Origin: Hemibagrus wyckioides
Taxonomy: Eukaryota > Chordata > Actinopteri > Siluriformes > Bagridae
Direction of reading: 5' to 3'
Length of the DNA stretch: 64,000 bases
Assembly (NCBI RefSeq): GCF_019097595.1
Contig: NC_080717.1
Span: forward strand, 27,890,376 to 27,954,375
Shown here: positions 33,552-49,200 of the stretch, in pieces
How the letters are laid out: the number at the start of each line of letters is the position of its first letter
Position numbering within the stretch: the stretch's first letter is position 1
Program-made: the position numbers and the translations under genes
Notes under the pieces: generated by a model
Databases searched by the model: none
Seen by the model: the letters and a program-made list of their open reading frames with translations, nothing else
Told to the model about the DNA's origin: nothing

Positions 33552-33784
33552 AAGGTCACGTCTTCATCAGGTCCAGTGTGAGAATAACACTTCATTATAC
33601 ATGCAGCCTCTGAGCCTTCCGAGAGCAGAGAATGGCTTTGATCAGATGAGGTAGGCAACACCTTTATCTTGTGTGTGTGTATGGACACCGTGACACCCAC
33701 TGACCTGTGCAGGACCCTTAACGAGCAGCAAGTGGTAGTGAGTGTGAGTGTTTGTGACAGGGCCGAGTGGGACACAGCTGTGTG

Positions 33785-33935
33785 CTCTCTCTCTCTCTCT
33801 TTCTCTCTCACTCACTCACTTACACACACACACTGCTGTTTCTCACACACATCAGCCTGGAGAGACACAGGGGGATGTCCTGTCCTTCGCCTCTCATCTG
33901 TTCATATCTCTCTTTAATACTCCTTCTGTCCATTT

Positions 33936-33982
<47 letters not shown>

Positions 33983-34450
33983 CTGTTTTTTATTGTTTTC
34001 TCTCTCTTTCACTTTTTCTCTTTTTTGTTTTCTCTCCCAGTTTCTCTCACTCTGTCTCCTTTTTCTCTCCTTTTCTCCACCTTTCGCTCTTTTTTCTCTT
34101 CCAAAGCCTTTTACATCTCTCCATTTCGTCTGTCTCCCCTCTTTCTTCTCTTCATCTCTCACTCTCTCCCTCACTTTGTCCTCTTTCTCTGTTGCATCAA
34201 TTCTCACTCTCTCTCTCTCTCTCTCTCTCATACATAAACATCTCCTGCTATATTTTCTCTCTTTCATTTTTCTCTCTCCTTTTCATCCTTCTCACTGTGT
34301 CCTTTTTATTTACTTTTACCATACACTCACTTTGTCTGTCATTGTTTACCTTTCCTTTCATTTCCCTCTCTGTGTTTTTTTTTTCTTTTCTCTCCATCCC
34401 TCTCTCTATTACCACTTCCTTTGTTGCTTCAGTTCATTTTCATTACATTA
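33785..34450 (+). repeat. Polypyrimidine tract with (TTTC)n core
   Basis: A (CT)n start, a perfect (TTTC)n run at about 33,936-33,982, then about 450 bp of CT- and T-rich DNA with pyrimidines on the + strand. The 244-codon and 156-codon Ser/Leu/Phe frames are low-complexity artefacts. Confidence 0.92.
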
Positions 34451-34539
34451 CCGCTGAGCTGAATTACGAGTCTCCATTTTAGATTCGGAATTTTTGTCCC
34501 TCATGAGAAACATCTTCAGCTTCAGCAGACTCTGCCACT

Positions 34540-34586
34540 GTGTGTGTGTGAGTGTGTGTGTGTGTGTGTGAGTGTGTGTGTGTGTG
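34540..34586. repeat. (GT)n microsatellite with GA interruptions
   Basis: GT run broken by GAGT steps. Confidence 0.95.
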
Positions 34587-34813
34587 AATGACCCTCTGTA
34601 GTCCTCCAGACTGTTCTCAACACATACATTAGTGTTCAGGGTCACAAATGATGTGTGTAGCTTGTTAGACTGTGACCCCGGCGTCTCGCTCGGCCTGATC
34701 TCAGATCAGTAAGTGTGGAATTCTCACTCTCAGGGGACGATCTCACAGTTTCTGACAGAATTACAGACATAAGCCATGATTTGAACTGGATTAAGCCGGT
34801 ATAGAATGCATAG

Positions 34814-35870
34814 CACAGTCCCCTCCAAAAGTATTGGGACGACCAGGCCAATACTTTTAGGTTTTTTTTTTTTTTTTGCTCTACACTGAACACATTTGAG
34901 TTTAAGATCAAACTCAAATAAATCTGAGACGACAAATCAGAAGATCAGTTTTCGCTTTCTGCTATTTACATCGAGATGAGCACTGTGTTTTGCTTTCGTT
35001 TCCTTACGATGGGTCCATCATGTTTTACGATAGGAAGCTCCTCCCAATCATATCGGATTTTGTATTTCTCTGTGAATTGTCAGAATGTTTCGATAAACGT
35101 CTAAAATCCTCCTGTTGCTACGATCATGAGTTCCATCATCAATAACGAACGTTCCAGAAGCAGCCATGCAAGCCCAAGCTGTGCCACTACCACCACCATG
35201 CTCCACACATCAGTCTAGATCATGAATGTTTTTTCTTTCACGCTTTGGTCGAGGTTCATGTTGGTTAAAGAACTTTTGTGGCTCATCTCTGTATTGTGAA
35301 TTCTAATTTAGATTCTGATTCTGACTGCTGGTGACTGGCTGGATCTTGATGGCTCTGAGAAATATGACACTTGTGGTTAAGGTTGACTTTGACTGACTTT
35401 GACTAAGGTGTTGGACTACTGATCAGAAGGTTGTGAGTTCAAATCCCAGGTCCACCAAGCTGCTACTGCTGGGCCCAAGTTGCTCTGGATAAAAGCAAAG
35501 TCTGTAAAATACCGTAAATGTAATGAAATGTGGCCTAATTTGAATGGTGGATCATGATACCTTCACCCATGGCTTTTGAAGGTTGTTGTTGTTTTGGGGT
35601 TTTTCTTCACAGATCTTAGAATCTCATCACATGTTGTTGTCTGACCTGTCTGGTTGTAGGTTCATCACTGGTTTCTGTCTTTATCAGGATTTTCCGAATG
35701 CGTTTACAATGGCTATTAAAAATGGCTTGCTTTTCTCCCATAGAGGGCACACTCTTTACAGAAACCCAGAGATCAAACCCTGAGTCGACATTAAGAGCTG
35801 TTAACTGTTTATACAGTCAGCCTAACAAAAGAGCAAAAAGAAAGACCTGTTCCAATATTTCTGGTGCCTT
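34814..35870 (-). mobile_element. Decayed Tc1-like transposon, reverse orientation, split by a SINE
   Basis: The left end has CTCCAAAAGTATTGGGAC and the right end TGTTCCAATATTTCTGG, readable as diverged inverted ends. On the minus strand the right part encodes a broken Tc1-type transposase start (ATGGGAGAAAAGCAAGCCAT at about 35,723-35,742) and the rest, read towards 34.9 kb, is a frameshifted remnant. The order matches a fish Tc1-like family as I recall it. Spacing is extended by the SINE at 35,400-35,525. No intact frame survives. Confidence 0.7.
35400..35525 (+). mobile_element. SINE copy (family A) nested in the Tc1-like element
   Basis: Head ACTAAGGTGTTGGACTACTG, B-box-like GAGTTCAAATCCC, CCACCAAGCTGCTACTGC body, GTTGCTCTGGATAAAAGC tail ending in AAATGTAATG. 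It interrupts the older transposon, so it inserted later. Confidence 0.82.
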
Positions 35871-36107
35871 AAAATATATGAAATGAAAGCTGGAATTCTG
35901 ATCTGTCGTCTTATTCTTCAGTGTGTTACAAAAACACACTTGGTCTTGCTATTCCGACACATTCAGTGTGTGTGTGGAGGGAACACCTGTGGCATGGCAC
36001 TGAGAGGGTTGTGCCCTCTACTCTGTGTGTGCTGATGGCATGGTGGGCAGCAGCCTCCATCCCCAGGCCACCCTGCGCTGAGCTAATTAAGACTTCACCC
36101 TGTCAAA

Positions 36108-36140
<33 letters not shown>

Positions 36141-36464
36141 CACACTTAGATAAATGTATGAGTGGTTTGAATGTATCTCCACACACAAAAAAAATAAAGA
36201 CAAGTGCTGAAATTTGCAGCAAATTTACAGGGCCAAAACCAAATAAACACACACACACACACACACACACACAGAGATCGATGAAGGGCCGGGGGCGATG
36301 GTGGGGCAATTTCTGCTCGAGTGATTGGCTCAATGAAGCACACGTCCATGCGACGAGACTTCATTCCCTCTGTCTCCCATTCGCAGTGCTTATATGATAC
36401 AGTATGTGTGTGTGTGTGTGTGTTTATATCTGAATCGTCCACCCCCCAAGCACTACCCAGCTTT

Positions 36465-36495
<31 letters not shown>

Positions 36496-37155
36496 CATCT
36501 CTGCAACTGCGCCTAGTCAAGCAAGCGGCCCATGCTCACTGGCATTTTCCAAATGCCCCAGCTGGAAGACTGAGTGACAAACACACTTGTAGCAAGCCAA
36601 AGACAGAAACAGGAAGTGTGTGTGTGTGTGCATAAGCAGGGAGGGGGCACTCACACTCTGAGGTTCTCAGGTTGGGTTCTGTCCACGCCTCACACACCGC
36701 TGCCGCCGATGCACCCGCTTCCTGTCACAGCAGTCGAGCGCCATTAAAGATGCACAGGGCTTCATTTCCATCAGCCAACAGCGTGACGCCTTTTATTTTA
36801 AGTAACATTAGCGTCTCTCTGCCATGATATTTCTGTCATGCTCTGCCCTCAGAGGTAATGGATGAAGCATCCAGGATTGGGTGGCGGAGATAATTGACTT
36901 TCTAGAAAGCTTCTGAAATTACGTCCGGATTTCAATCATCAGCGTGGACACACTTACTGAGGAAGAGCGTCAGTCAACGGTGTGATGGAGACGTGTGAGC
37001 ATAGATATACGCAACTTAAACGCAAATACATTTAAAATAAATCAAATATTAACAAATTCATTTTAAATTTAATCACAAATGTGTTTAGTTTTAATATTAA
37101 ACCCTCATGTAAAGGAAGCGATGTTAAAACATTCAGTATTTGACATGTTACTTAA
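35871..37155. other. Intergenic DNA with CA/GT microsatellites
   Basis: CA runs at about 36,107-36,145 and 36,248-36,273, GT runs at about 36,404-36,423, 36,469-36,495 and 36,617-36,630. Otherwise unique DNA, GC-richer at 36,640-36,740. Frames of up to 158 codons pass through the repeats and are not genes. Confidence 0.7.
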
Positions 37156-37189
37156 ATGTTAGCCTACAACTTATCAGAAACAACGCTCC

Positions 37190-37247
37190 TGAACGTTAGA
37201 AGAACGTTTCTACAACACGACAGAAATGTTTCTAAATCTTACACCCA
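37190..37247 (+). repeat. Degenerate array-like sequence at the left border
   Basis: GAACGTTTCTACAACACG followed by ACAGAAATGTTTCTAAATC resembles a mutated unit (GAACATCTACAAAACAC). It may be the ancestral seed or a decayed edge of the array. Confidence 0.5.
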
Positions 37248-40200
37248 AAACACACACTCAGAACATCTACAAAACACACTCAGAACATCTACAAAACACA
37301 CACTCAGTACATCTACAAAACACACTCAGAACATCTACAAAACACACTCAGAACATCTACAAAACACACACTCAGAACATCTACAAAACACACACTCAGT
37401 ACATCTACAAAACACACTCAGTACATCTACAAAACACACTCAGAACATCTACAAAACACACACTCAGTACATCTACAAAACACACACTCAGAACATCTAC
37501 AAAACACACACTCAGTACATCTACAAAACACACACTCAGTACATCTACAAAACACACACTCAGTACATCTACAAAACACACACTCAGAACATCTACAAAA
37601 CACACTCAGAACATCTACAAAACACACACTCAGTACATCTACAAAACACACACTCAGAACATCTACAAAACACACACTCAGAACATCTACAAAACACACT
37701 CAGAACATCTACAAAACACACACTCAGTACATCTACAAAACACACACTCAGAACATCTACAAAAGACACTCAGTACATCTACAAAACACACACTCAGAAC
37801 ATCTACAAAAGACACTCAGTACATCTACAAAACACACACTCAGTACATCTACAAAACACACACTCAGTACATCTACAAAAGACACTCAGTACATCTACAA
37901 AACACACACTCAGAACATCTACAAAACACACACTCAGTACATCTACAAAACACACACTCAGAACATCTACAAAACACACACTCAGTACATCTACAAAACA
38001 CACACTCAGTACATCTACAAAAGACACTCAGTACATCTACAAAACACACTCAGAACATCTACAAAACACACACTCAGAACATCTACAAAACACACTCAGT
38101 ACATCTACAAAACACACACTCAGAACATCTACAAAACACACACTCAGTACATCTACAAAACACACACTCAGAACATCTACAAAACACACACTCAGTACAT
38201 CTACAAAACACACACTCAGAACATCTACAAAACACACTCAGAACATCTACAAAACACACACTCAGAACATCTACAAAAGACACTCAGTACATCTACAAAA
38301 CACACACTCAGTACATCTACAAAACACACACTCAGAACATCTACAAAACACACTCAGAACATCTACAAAACACACACTCAGAACATCTACAAAACACACA
38401 CTCAGTACATCTACAAAACACACACTCAGAACATCTACAAAACACACACTCAGTACATCTACAAAACACACACTCAGTACATCTACAAAACACACACTCA
38501 GTACATCTACAAAACACACACTCAGTACATCTACAAAACACACACTCAGAACATCTACAAAACACACACTCAGTACATCTACAAAACACACACTCAGTAC
38601 ATCTACAAAACACACACTCAGTACATCTACAAAACACACACTCAGAACATCTACAAAACACACACTCAGTACATCTACAAAACACACACTCAGTACATCT
38701 ACAAAACACACTCAGAACATCTACAAAACACACTCAGAACATCTACAAAACACACACTCAGTACATCTACAAAACACACACTCAGAACATCTACAAAACA
38801 CACACTCAGTACATCTACAAAACACACACTCAGTACATCTACAAAACACACACTCAGTACATCTACAAAACACACACTCAGAACATCTACAAAACACACA
38901 CTCAGTACATCTACAAAACACACACTCAGTACATCTACAAAACACACACTCAGAACATCTACAAAACACACACTCAGTACATCTACAAAACACACACTCA
39001 GTACATCTACAAATCACACACTCAGTACATCTACAAAACACACACTCAGAACATCTACAAAACACACACTCAGTACATCTACAAAACACACACTCAGTAC
39101 ATCTACAAAAGACACTAAGTACATCTACAAAACACACACTCAGTACATCTACAAAAGACACTCAGTACATCTACAAAACACACACTCAGTACATCTACAA
39201 AACACACACTCAGAACATCTACAAAAGACACCAAGTACATCTACAAAACACACACTCAGAACATCTACAAAACACACACTCAGTACATCTACAAAACACA
39301 CACTCAGTACATCTACAAAACACACACTCAGAACATCTACAAAAGACACTCAGTACATCTACAAAACACACACTCAGTACATCTACAAAACACACACTCA
39401 GAACATCTACAAAACACACACTCAGTACATCTACAAAACACACACTCAGAACATCTACAAAACACACACTCAGAACATCTACAAAACACACACTCAGTAC
39501 ATCTACAAAACACACACTCAGTACATCTACAAAACACACACTCAGTACATCTACAAAAGACACTCAGTACATCTACAAAACACACACTCAGTACATCTAC
39601 AAAACACACACTCAGTACATCTACAAAACACACACTCAGTACATCTACAAAACACACTCAGTACATCTACAAAACACACACTCAGAACATCTACAAAAGA
39701 CACTAAGTACATCTACAAAACACACACTCAGTACATCTACAAAAGACACTCAGTACATCTACAAAACACACACTCAGTACATCTACAAAACACACACTCA
39801 GTACATCTACAAAAGACACTCAGTACATCTACAAAACACACACTCAGTACATCTACAAAACACACACTCAGAACATCTACAAAAGACACTCAGTACATCT
39901 ACAAAACACACACTCAGAACATCTACAAAACACACACTCAGTACATCTACAAAACACACACTCCGAACATCTACAAAACACACACTCAGTACATCTACAA
40001 AACACACACTCCGAACATCTACAAAACACACTCAGTACATCTACAAAACACACACTCAGAACATCTACAAAAGACACTCAGAACATCTACAAAAGAACAT
40101 CTACAAAACACACACTCAGTACATCTACAAAACACACACTCAGTACATCTACAAAACACACACTCAGTACATCTACAAAACACACACTCAGTACATCTAC

Positions 40201-43200
40201 AAAACACACACTCAGTACATCTACAAAAGACACTCAGTACATCTACAAAACACACACTCAGAACATCTACAAAAGACACTCAGTACATCTACAAAACACA
40301 CACTCAGTACATCTACAAAACACACACTCAGTACATCTACAAAACACACACTCAGTACATCTACAAAACACACACTCAGTACATCTACAAAACACACACT
40401 CAGAACATCTACAAAACACACACTCAGTACATCTACAAAACACACACTCAGTACATCTACAAAACACACACTCAGTACATCTACAAAACACACACTCAGT
40501 ACATCTACAAAACACACACTCAGAACATCTACAAAACACACACTCAGTACATCTACAAAACACACACTCAGTACATCTACAAAACACACACTCAGTACAT
40601 CTACAAAACACACACTCAGTACATCTACAAAACACACACTCAGTACATCTACAAAACACACACTCAGTACATCTACAAAAGACACTCAGTACATCTACAA
40701 AAGACACACTCAGTACATCTACAAAACACACACTCAGTACATCTACAAAACACACACTCAGTACATCTACAAAACACACACTCAGAACATCTACAAAAGA
40801 CACTCAGTACATCTACAAAACACACACTCAGAACATCTACAAAACACACACTCAGTACATCTACAAAAGACACTCAGTACATCTACAAAACACACACTCA
40901 GAACATCTACAAAACACACACTCAGTACATCTACAAAACACACACTCAGAACATCTACAAAAGACACTCAGTACATCTACAAAACACACACTCAGAACAT
41001 CTACAAAAGACACCAAGTACATCTACAAAACACACACTCAGAACATCTACAAAACACACACTCAGAACATCTACAAATCACACACTCAGTACATCTACAA
41101 AACACACTCAGTACATCTACAAAAGACACTCAGTACATCTACAAAACACACACTCAGTACATCTACAAAACACACACTCAGTACATCTACAAAACACACT
41201 CAGTACATCTACAAAACACACACTCAGAACATCTACAAAACACACACTCAGTACATCTACAAAAGACACTCAGTACATCTACAAAACACACACTCAGAAC
41301 ATCTACAAAACACACACTCAGTACATCTACAAAAGACACTCAGTACATCTACAAAACACACACTCAGTACATCTACAAAACACACACTCAGTACATCTAC
41401 AAAACACACTCAGTACATCTACAAAACACACACTCCGAACATCTACAAAAGACACTCAGAACATCTACAAAACACACACTCAGAACATCTACAAAACACA
41501 CACTCAGAACATCTACAAAACACACACTCAGTACATCTACAAAACACACACTCAGAACATCTACAAAACACACACTCAGAACATCTACAAAACACACACT
41601 CAGTACATCTACAAAACACACACTCCGAACATCTACAAAAGACACTCAGTACATCTACAAAACACACACTCAGTACATCTACAAAAGACACTCAGTACAT
41701 CTACAAAAGACACTCAGTACATCTACAAAACACACACTCCGAACATCTACAAAACACACACTCAGAACATCTACAAAACACACACTCAGTACATCTACAA
41801 AACACACACTCAGTACATCTACAAAACACACACTCAGTACATCTACAAAACACACACTCAGAACATCTACAAAAGACACTAAGTACATCTACAAAACACA
41901 CACTCAGTACATCTACAAAACACACACTCAGTACATCTACAAAACACACACTCAGAACATCTACAAAACACACACTCAGAACATCTACAAAACACACACT
42001 CAGTACATCTACAAAACACACACTCAGAACATCTACAAAACACACACTCAGTACATCTACAAAAGACACTCAGTACATCTACAAAACACACACTCAGTAC
42101 ATCTACAAAACACACACTCAGTACATCTACAAAAGACACTCAGTACATCTACAAAAGACACTCAGAACATCTACAAAACACACACTCAGAACATCTACAA
42201 AACACACACTCAGTACATCTACAAAACACACACTCAGTACATCTACAAAACACACACTCAGAACATCTACAAAACACACACTCAGAACATCTACAAAACA
42301 CACACTCAGAACATCTACAAAACACACACTCAGAACATCTACAAAACACACACTCAGTACATCTACAAAACACACACTCAGTACATCTACAAAACACACA
42401 CTCAGTACATCTACAAAACACACACTCAGTACATCTACAAAACACACACTCAGTACATCTACAAAACACACACTCAGTACATCTACAAAACACACACTCA
42501 GAACATCTACAAAACACACACTCAGTACATCTACAAAACACACACTCAGTACATCTACAAAACACACACTCAGTACATCTACAAAACACACACTCAGTAC
42601 ATCTACAAAACACACTCCGAACATCTACAAAAGACACTCAGTACATCTACAAAACACACACTCAGTACATCTACAAAACACACACTCAGTACATCTACAA
42701 AACACACACTCAGTACATCTACAAAACACACACTCAGAACATCTACAAAACACACACTCAGTACATCTACAAAACACACACTCCGAACATCTACAAAAGA
42801 CACTCAGTACTTCTACAAAAGACACACTCAGTACATCTACAAAACACACACTCAGTACATCTACAAAAGACACACTCAGTACATCTACAAAAGACACACT
42901 CAGTACATCTACAAAACACACACTCAGTACATCTACAAAACACACACTCAGAACATCTACAAAAGACACTCAGTACATCTACAAAACACACTCAGTACAT
43001 CTACAAAACACACACTCAGTACATCTACAAAAGACACTCAGTACATCTACAAAACACACACTCAGAACATCTACAAAACACACACTCAGAACATCTACAA
43101 AACACACACTCAGTACATCTACAAAAGACACTCAGTACATCTACAAAACACACACTCAGTACATCTACAAAACACACACTCAGAACATCTACAAAACACA

Positions 43201-46200
43201 CACTCAGTACATCTACAAAAGACACTCAGTACATCTACAAAACACACACTCAGTACATCTACAAAACACACACTCAGTACATCTACAAAAGACACTCAGT
43301 ACATCTACAAAACACACACTCAGTACATCTACAAAACACACACTCAGTACATCTACAAAACACACACTCAGAACATCTACAAAACACACACTCAGTACAT
43401 CTACAAAACACACACTCAGAACATCTACAAAAGACACTCAGTACATCTACAAAACACACACTCAGTACATCTACAAAACACACACTCAGAACATCTACAA
43501 AAGACACTCAGTACATCTACAAAACACACACTCAGTACATCTACAAAACACACACTCAGAACATCTACAAAAGACACTCAGTACATCTACAAAAGACACT
43601 CAGTACATCTACAAAACACACACTCAGTACATCTACAAAACACACACTCAGTACATCTACAAAACACACTCAGAACATCTACAAATCACACACTCAGAAC
43701 ATCTACAAAACACACACTCAGTACATCTACAAAACACACTCAGAACATCTACAAAACACACACTCAGAACATCTACAAAACACACACTCAACATCTACAA
43801 CACACACTCAGAACATCTACAAAAGACACTCAGTACATCTACAAAACACACACTCAGAACATCTACAAAACACACACTCAGAACATCTACAAAACACACA
43901 CTCAGTACATCTACAAAACACACACTCAGTACATCTACAAAACACACACTCAGTACATCTACAAAACACACACTCAGTACATCTACAAAACACACACTCA
44001 GTACATCTACAAAACACACACTCAGTACATCTACAAAACACACACTCAGAACATCTACAAAACACACACTCAGTACATCTACAAAACACACACTCAGTAC
44101 ATCTACAAAACACACACTCAGTACATCTACAAAACACACACTCAGTACATCTACAAAACACACACTCCGAACATCTACAAAAGACACTCAGTACATCTAC
44201 AAAACACACACTCAGTACATCTACAAAACACACACTCAGTACATCTACAAAACACACACTCAGTACATCTACAAAACACACACTCAGTACATCTACAAAA
44301 CACACACTCAGTACATCTACAAAACACACACTCAGTACATCTACAAAACACACACTCAGTACATCTACAAAACACACACTCAGAACATCTACAAAACACA
44401 CACTCAGAACATCTACAAAAGACACTCAGTACATCTACAAAACACACACTCAGAACATCTACAAAACACACACTCAGTACATCTACAAAACACACACTCA
44501 GTACATCTACAAAACACACACTCAGTACATCTACAAAACACACACTCAGTACATCTACAAAACACACACTCAGTACATCTACAAAACACACACTCAGTAC
44601 ATCTACAAAACACACACTCAGAACATCTACAAAAGACACTCAGTACATCTACAAAACACACACTCAGTACATCTACAAAAGACACTCAGTACATCTACAA
44701 AACACACACTCAGTACATCTACAAAACACACACTCAGAACATCTACAAAACACACACTCAGTACATCTACAAAACACACACTCAGAACATCTACAAAAGA
44801 CACTCAGTACATCTACAAAACACACACTCAGTACATCTACAAAACACACACTCAGTACATCTACAAAACACACACTCAGTACATCTACAAAACACACACT
44901 CAGAACATCTACAAAACACACACTCAGAACATCTACAAAACACACACTCAGAACATCTACAAAACACACACTCAGTACATCTACAAAACACACACTCAGT
45001 ACATCTACAAAACACACACTCAGTACATCTACAAAACACACACTCAGTACATCTACAAAACACACTCAGAACATCTACAAAACACACACTCAGAACATCT
45101 ACAAAACACACACTCAGTACATCTACAAAACACACACTCAGTACATCTACAAAACACACACTCAGTACATCTACAAAACACACACTCAGTACATCTACAA
45201 AACACACACTCAGTACATCTACAAAACACACACTCAGTACATCTACAAAACACACACTCAGTACATCTACAAAACACACACTCAGTACATCTACAAAACA
45301 CACACTCAGAACATCTACAAAAGACACTCAGTACATCTACAAAACACACTCAGTACATCTACAAAACACACACTCAGAACATCTACAAAACACACACTCA
45401 GAACATCTACAAAACACACACTCAGTACATCTACAAAAGACACTCAGTACATCTACAAAACACACACTCAGAACATCTACAAAACACACACTCAGTACAT
45501 CTACAAAAGACACTCAGTACATCTACAAAACACACACTCAGTACATCTACAAAACACACACTCAGTACATCTACAAAACACACACTCAGAACATCTACAA
45601 AACACACACTCAGAACATCTACAAAACACACACTCAGTACATCTACAAAACACACACTCAGAACATCTACAAAAGACACTCAGTACATCTACAAAACACA
45701 CACTCAGAACATCTACAAAACACACACTCAGAACATCTACAAAACACACACTCAGAACATCTACAAAACACACACTCAGTACATCTACAAAACACACACT
45801 CAGTACATCTACAAAACACACACTCAGTACATCTACAAAACACACACTCAGTACATCTACAAAACACACACTCAGAACATCTACAAAAGACACTCAGTAC
45901 ATCTACAAAACACACACTCAGAACATCTACAAAACACACACTCAGAACATCTACAAAACACACACTCAGTACATCTACAAAACACACACTCAGAACATCT
46001 ACAAAACACACACTCAGTACATCTACAAAACACACACTCAGAACATCTACAAAAGACACTCAGTACATCTACAAAACACACACTCAGTACATCTACAAAA
46101 CACACACTCAGTACATCTACAAAACACACACTCAGTACATCTACAAAACACACACTCAGTACATCTACAAAAGACACTCAGTACATCTACAAAACACACT

Positions 46201-49200
46201 CAGTACATCTACAAAACACACACTCAGTACATCTACAAAAGACACTCAGTACATCTACAAAACACACACTCAGAACATCTACAAAACACACACTCAGTAC
46301 ATCTACAAAAGACACTCAGTACATCTACAAAACACACACTCAGAACATCTACAAAACACACACTCAGTACATCTACAAAACACACACTCAGTACATCTAC
46401 AAAACACACACTCAGTACATCTACAAAACACACACTCAGAACATCTACAAAAGACACTAAGTACATCTACAAAACACACACTCAGTACATCTACAAAACA
46501 CACACTCAGTACATCTACAAAAGACACTCAGTACATCTACAAAACACACACTCAGTACATCTACAAAACACACACTCAGTACATCTACAAAACACACACT
46601 CAGTACATCTACAAAACACACACTCAGAACATCTACAAAACACACACTCAGAACATCTACAAAAGACACTCAGTACATCTACAAAACACACACTCAGTAC
46701 ATCTACAAAACACACACTCAGAACATCTACAAAAGACACTCAGTACATCTACAAAACACACACTCAGAACATCTACAAAACACACACTCAGTACATCTAC
46801 AAAACACACACTCAGTACATCTACAAAACACACACTCAGTACATCTACAAAACACACACTCAGTACATCTACAAAACACACACTCAGTACATCTACAAAA
46901 CACACACTCAGTACATCTACAAAACACACACTCAGAACATCTACAAAACACACACTCAGTACATCTACAAAACACACACTCAGTACATCTACAAAACACA
47001 CACTCAGTACATCTACAAAACACACACTCAGAACATCTACAAAACACACACTCAGAACATCTACAAAACACACACTCAGAACATCTACAAAACACACACT
47101 CAGTACATCTACAAAACACACACTCAGTACATCTACAAAACACACACTCAGAACATCTACAAAACACACACTCAGAACATCTACAAAACACACACTCAGT
47201 ACATCTACAAAAGACACTCAGTACATCTACAAAACACACACTCAGTACATCTACAAAACACACACTCAGTACATCTACAAAACACACACTCAGTACATCT
47301 ACAAAAGACACTCAGTACATCTACAAAACACACACTCAGAACATCTACAAAACACACACTCAGTACATCTACAAAACACACACTCAGAACATCTACAAAA
47401 CACACACTCAGTACATCTACAAAACACACACTCCGAACATCTACAAAACACACACTCAGAACATCTACAAAACACACACTCAGTACATCTACAAAAGACA
47501 CTCAGTACATCTACAAAACACACACTCAGTACATCTACAAAACACACACTCAGTACATCTACAAAACACACACTCAGTACATCTACAAAACACACACTCA
47601 GTACATCTACAAAACACACTCAGAACATCTACAAAACACACACTCAGTACATCTACAAAACACACACTCAGAACATCTACAAAACACACACTCAGTACAT
47701 CTACAAAACACACACTCAGTACATCTACAAAACACACACTCAGTACATCTACAAAACACACTCAGTACATCTACAAAAGACACTCAGTACATCTACAAAA
47801 CACACTCAGTACATCTACAAAACACACACTCAGAACATCTACAAAAGACACACTCAGTACATCTACAAAACACACACTCAGTACATCTACAAAACACACA
47901 CTCAGAACATCTACAAAAGACACTCAGTACATCTACAAAACACACACTCAGTACATCTACAAAACACACACTCAGTACATCTACAAAACACACACTCAGA
48001 ACATCTACAAAACACACACTCAGTACATCTACAAAACACACACTCAGTACATCTACAAAACACACACTCAGAACATCTACAAAAGACACTCAGTACATCT
48101 ACAAAACACACACTCAGTACATCTACAAAACACACACTCAGAACATCTACAAAAGACACTCAGTACATCTACAAAACACACACTCAGTACATCTACAAAA
48201 CACACACTCAGTACATCTACAAAACACACACTCAGTACATCTACAAAACACACACTCAGTACATCTACAAAACACACACTCAGTACATCTACAAAAGACA
48301 CTCAGTACATCTACAAAACACACACTCAGTACATCTACAAAACACACACTCAGAACATCTACAAAACACACACTCAGTACATCTACAAAACACACACTCA
48401 GAACATCTACAAAACACACTCAGAACATCTACAAAACACACACTCAGAACATCTACAAAACACACACTCAGAACATCTACAAAAGACACTCAGTACATCT
48501 ACAAAACACACACTCAGAACATCTACAAAACACACACTCAGAACATCTACAAAAGACACTCAGTACATCTACAAAACACACACTCAGTACATCTACAAAA
48601 CACACACTCAGTACATCTACAAAACACACTCAGAACATCTACAAATCACACACTCAGAACATCTACAAAACACACACTCAGTACATCTACAAAACACACT
48701 CAGAACATCTACAAAACACACACAACATCTACAACACACACTCAGAACATCTACAAAACACACACTCAACATCTACAACACACACTCAGTACATCTACAA
48801 AACACACTCAGAACATCTACAAATCACACACTCAGTACATCTACAAAAGACACTCAGTACATCTACAAAACACACACTCAGAACATCTACAAAACACACA
48901 CTCAGAACATCTACAAAACACACACTCAGTACATCTACAAAACACACACTCAGTACATCTACAAAACACACACTCAGAACATCTACAAAACACACACTCA
49001 GAACATCTACAAAACACACACTCAGTACATCTACAAAACACACACTCAGTACATCTACAAAACACACTCAGTACATCTACAAAACACACACTCAGAACAT
49101 CTACAAAACACACACTCAGTACATCTACAAAACACACACTCAGTACATCTACAAAACACACACTCAGTACATCTACAAAACACACACTCAGTACATCTAC

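Noticed and set aside
33748..34482. A 244-codon Ser/Leu/Phe-rich protein
   Set aside because: It lies entirely on a polypyrimidine tract; the composition is forced by CT and TTTC repeats.
35921..36397. A 158-codon + strand gene
   Set aside because: It crosses two CA microsatellites and has no domain.
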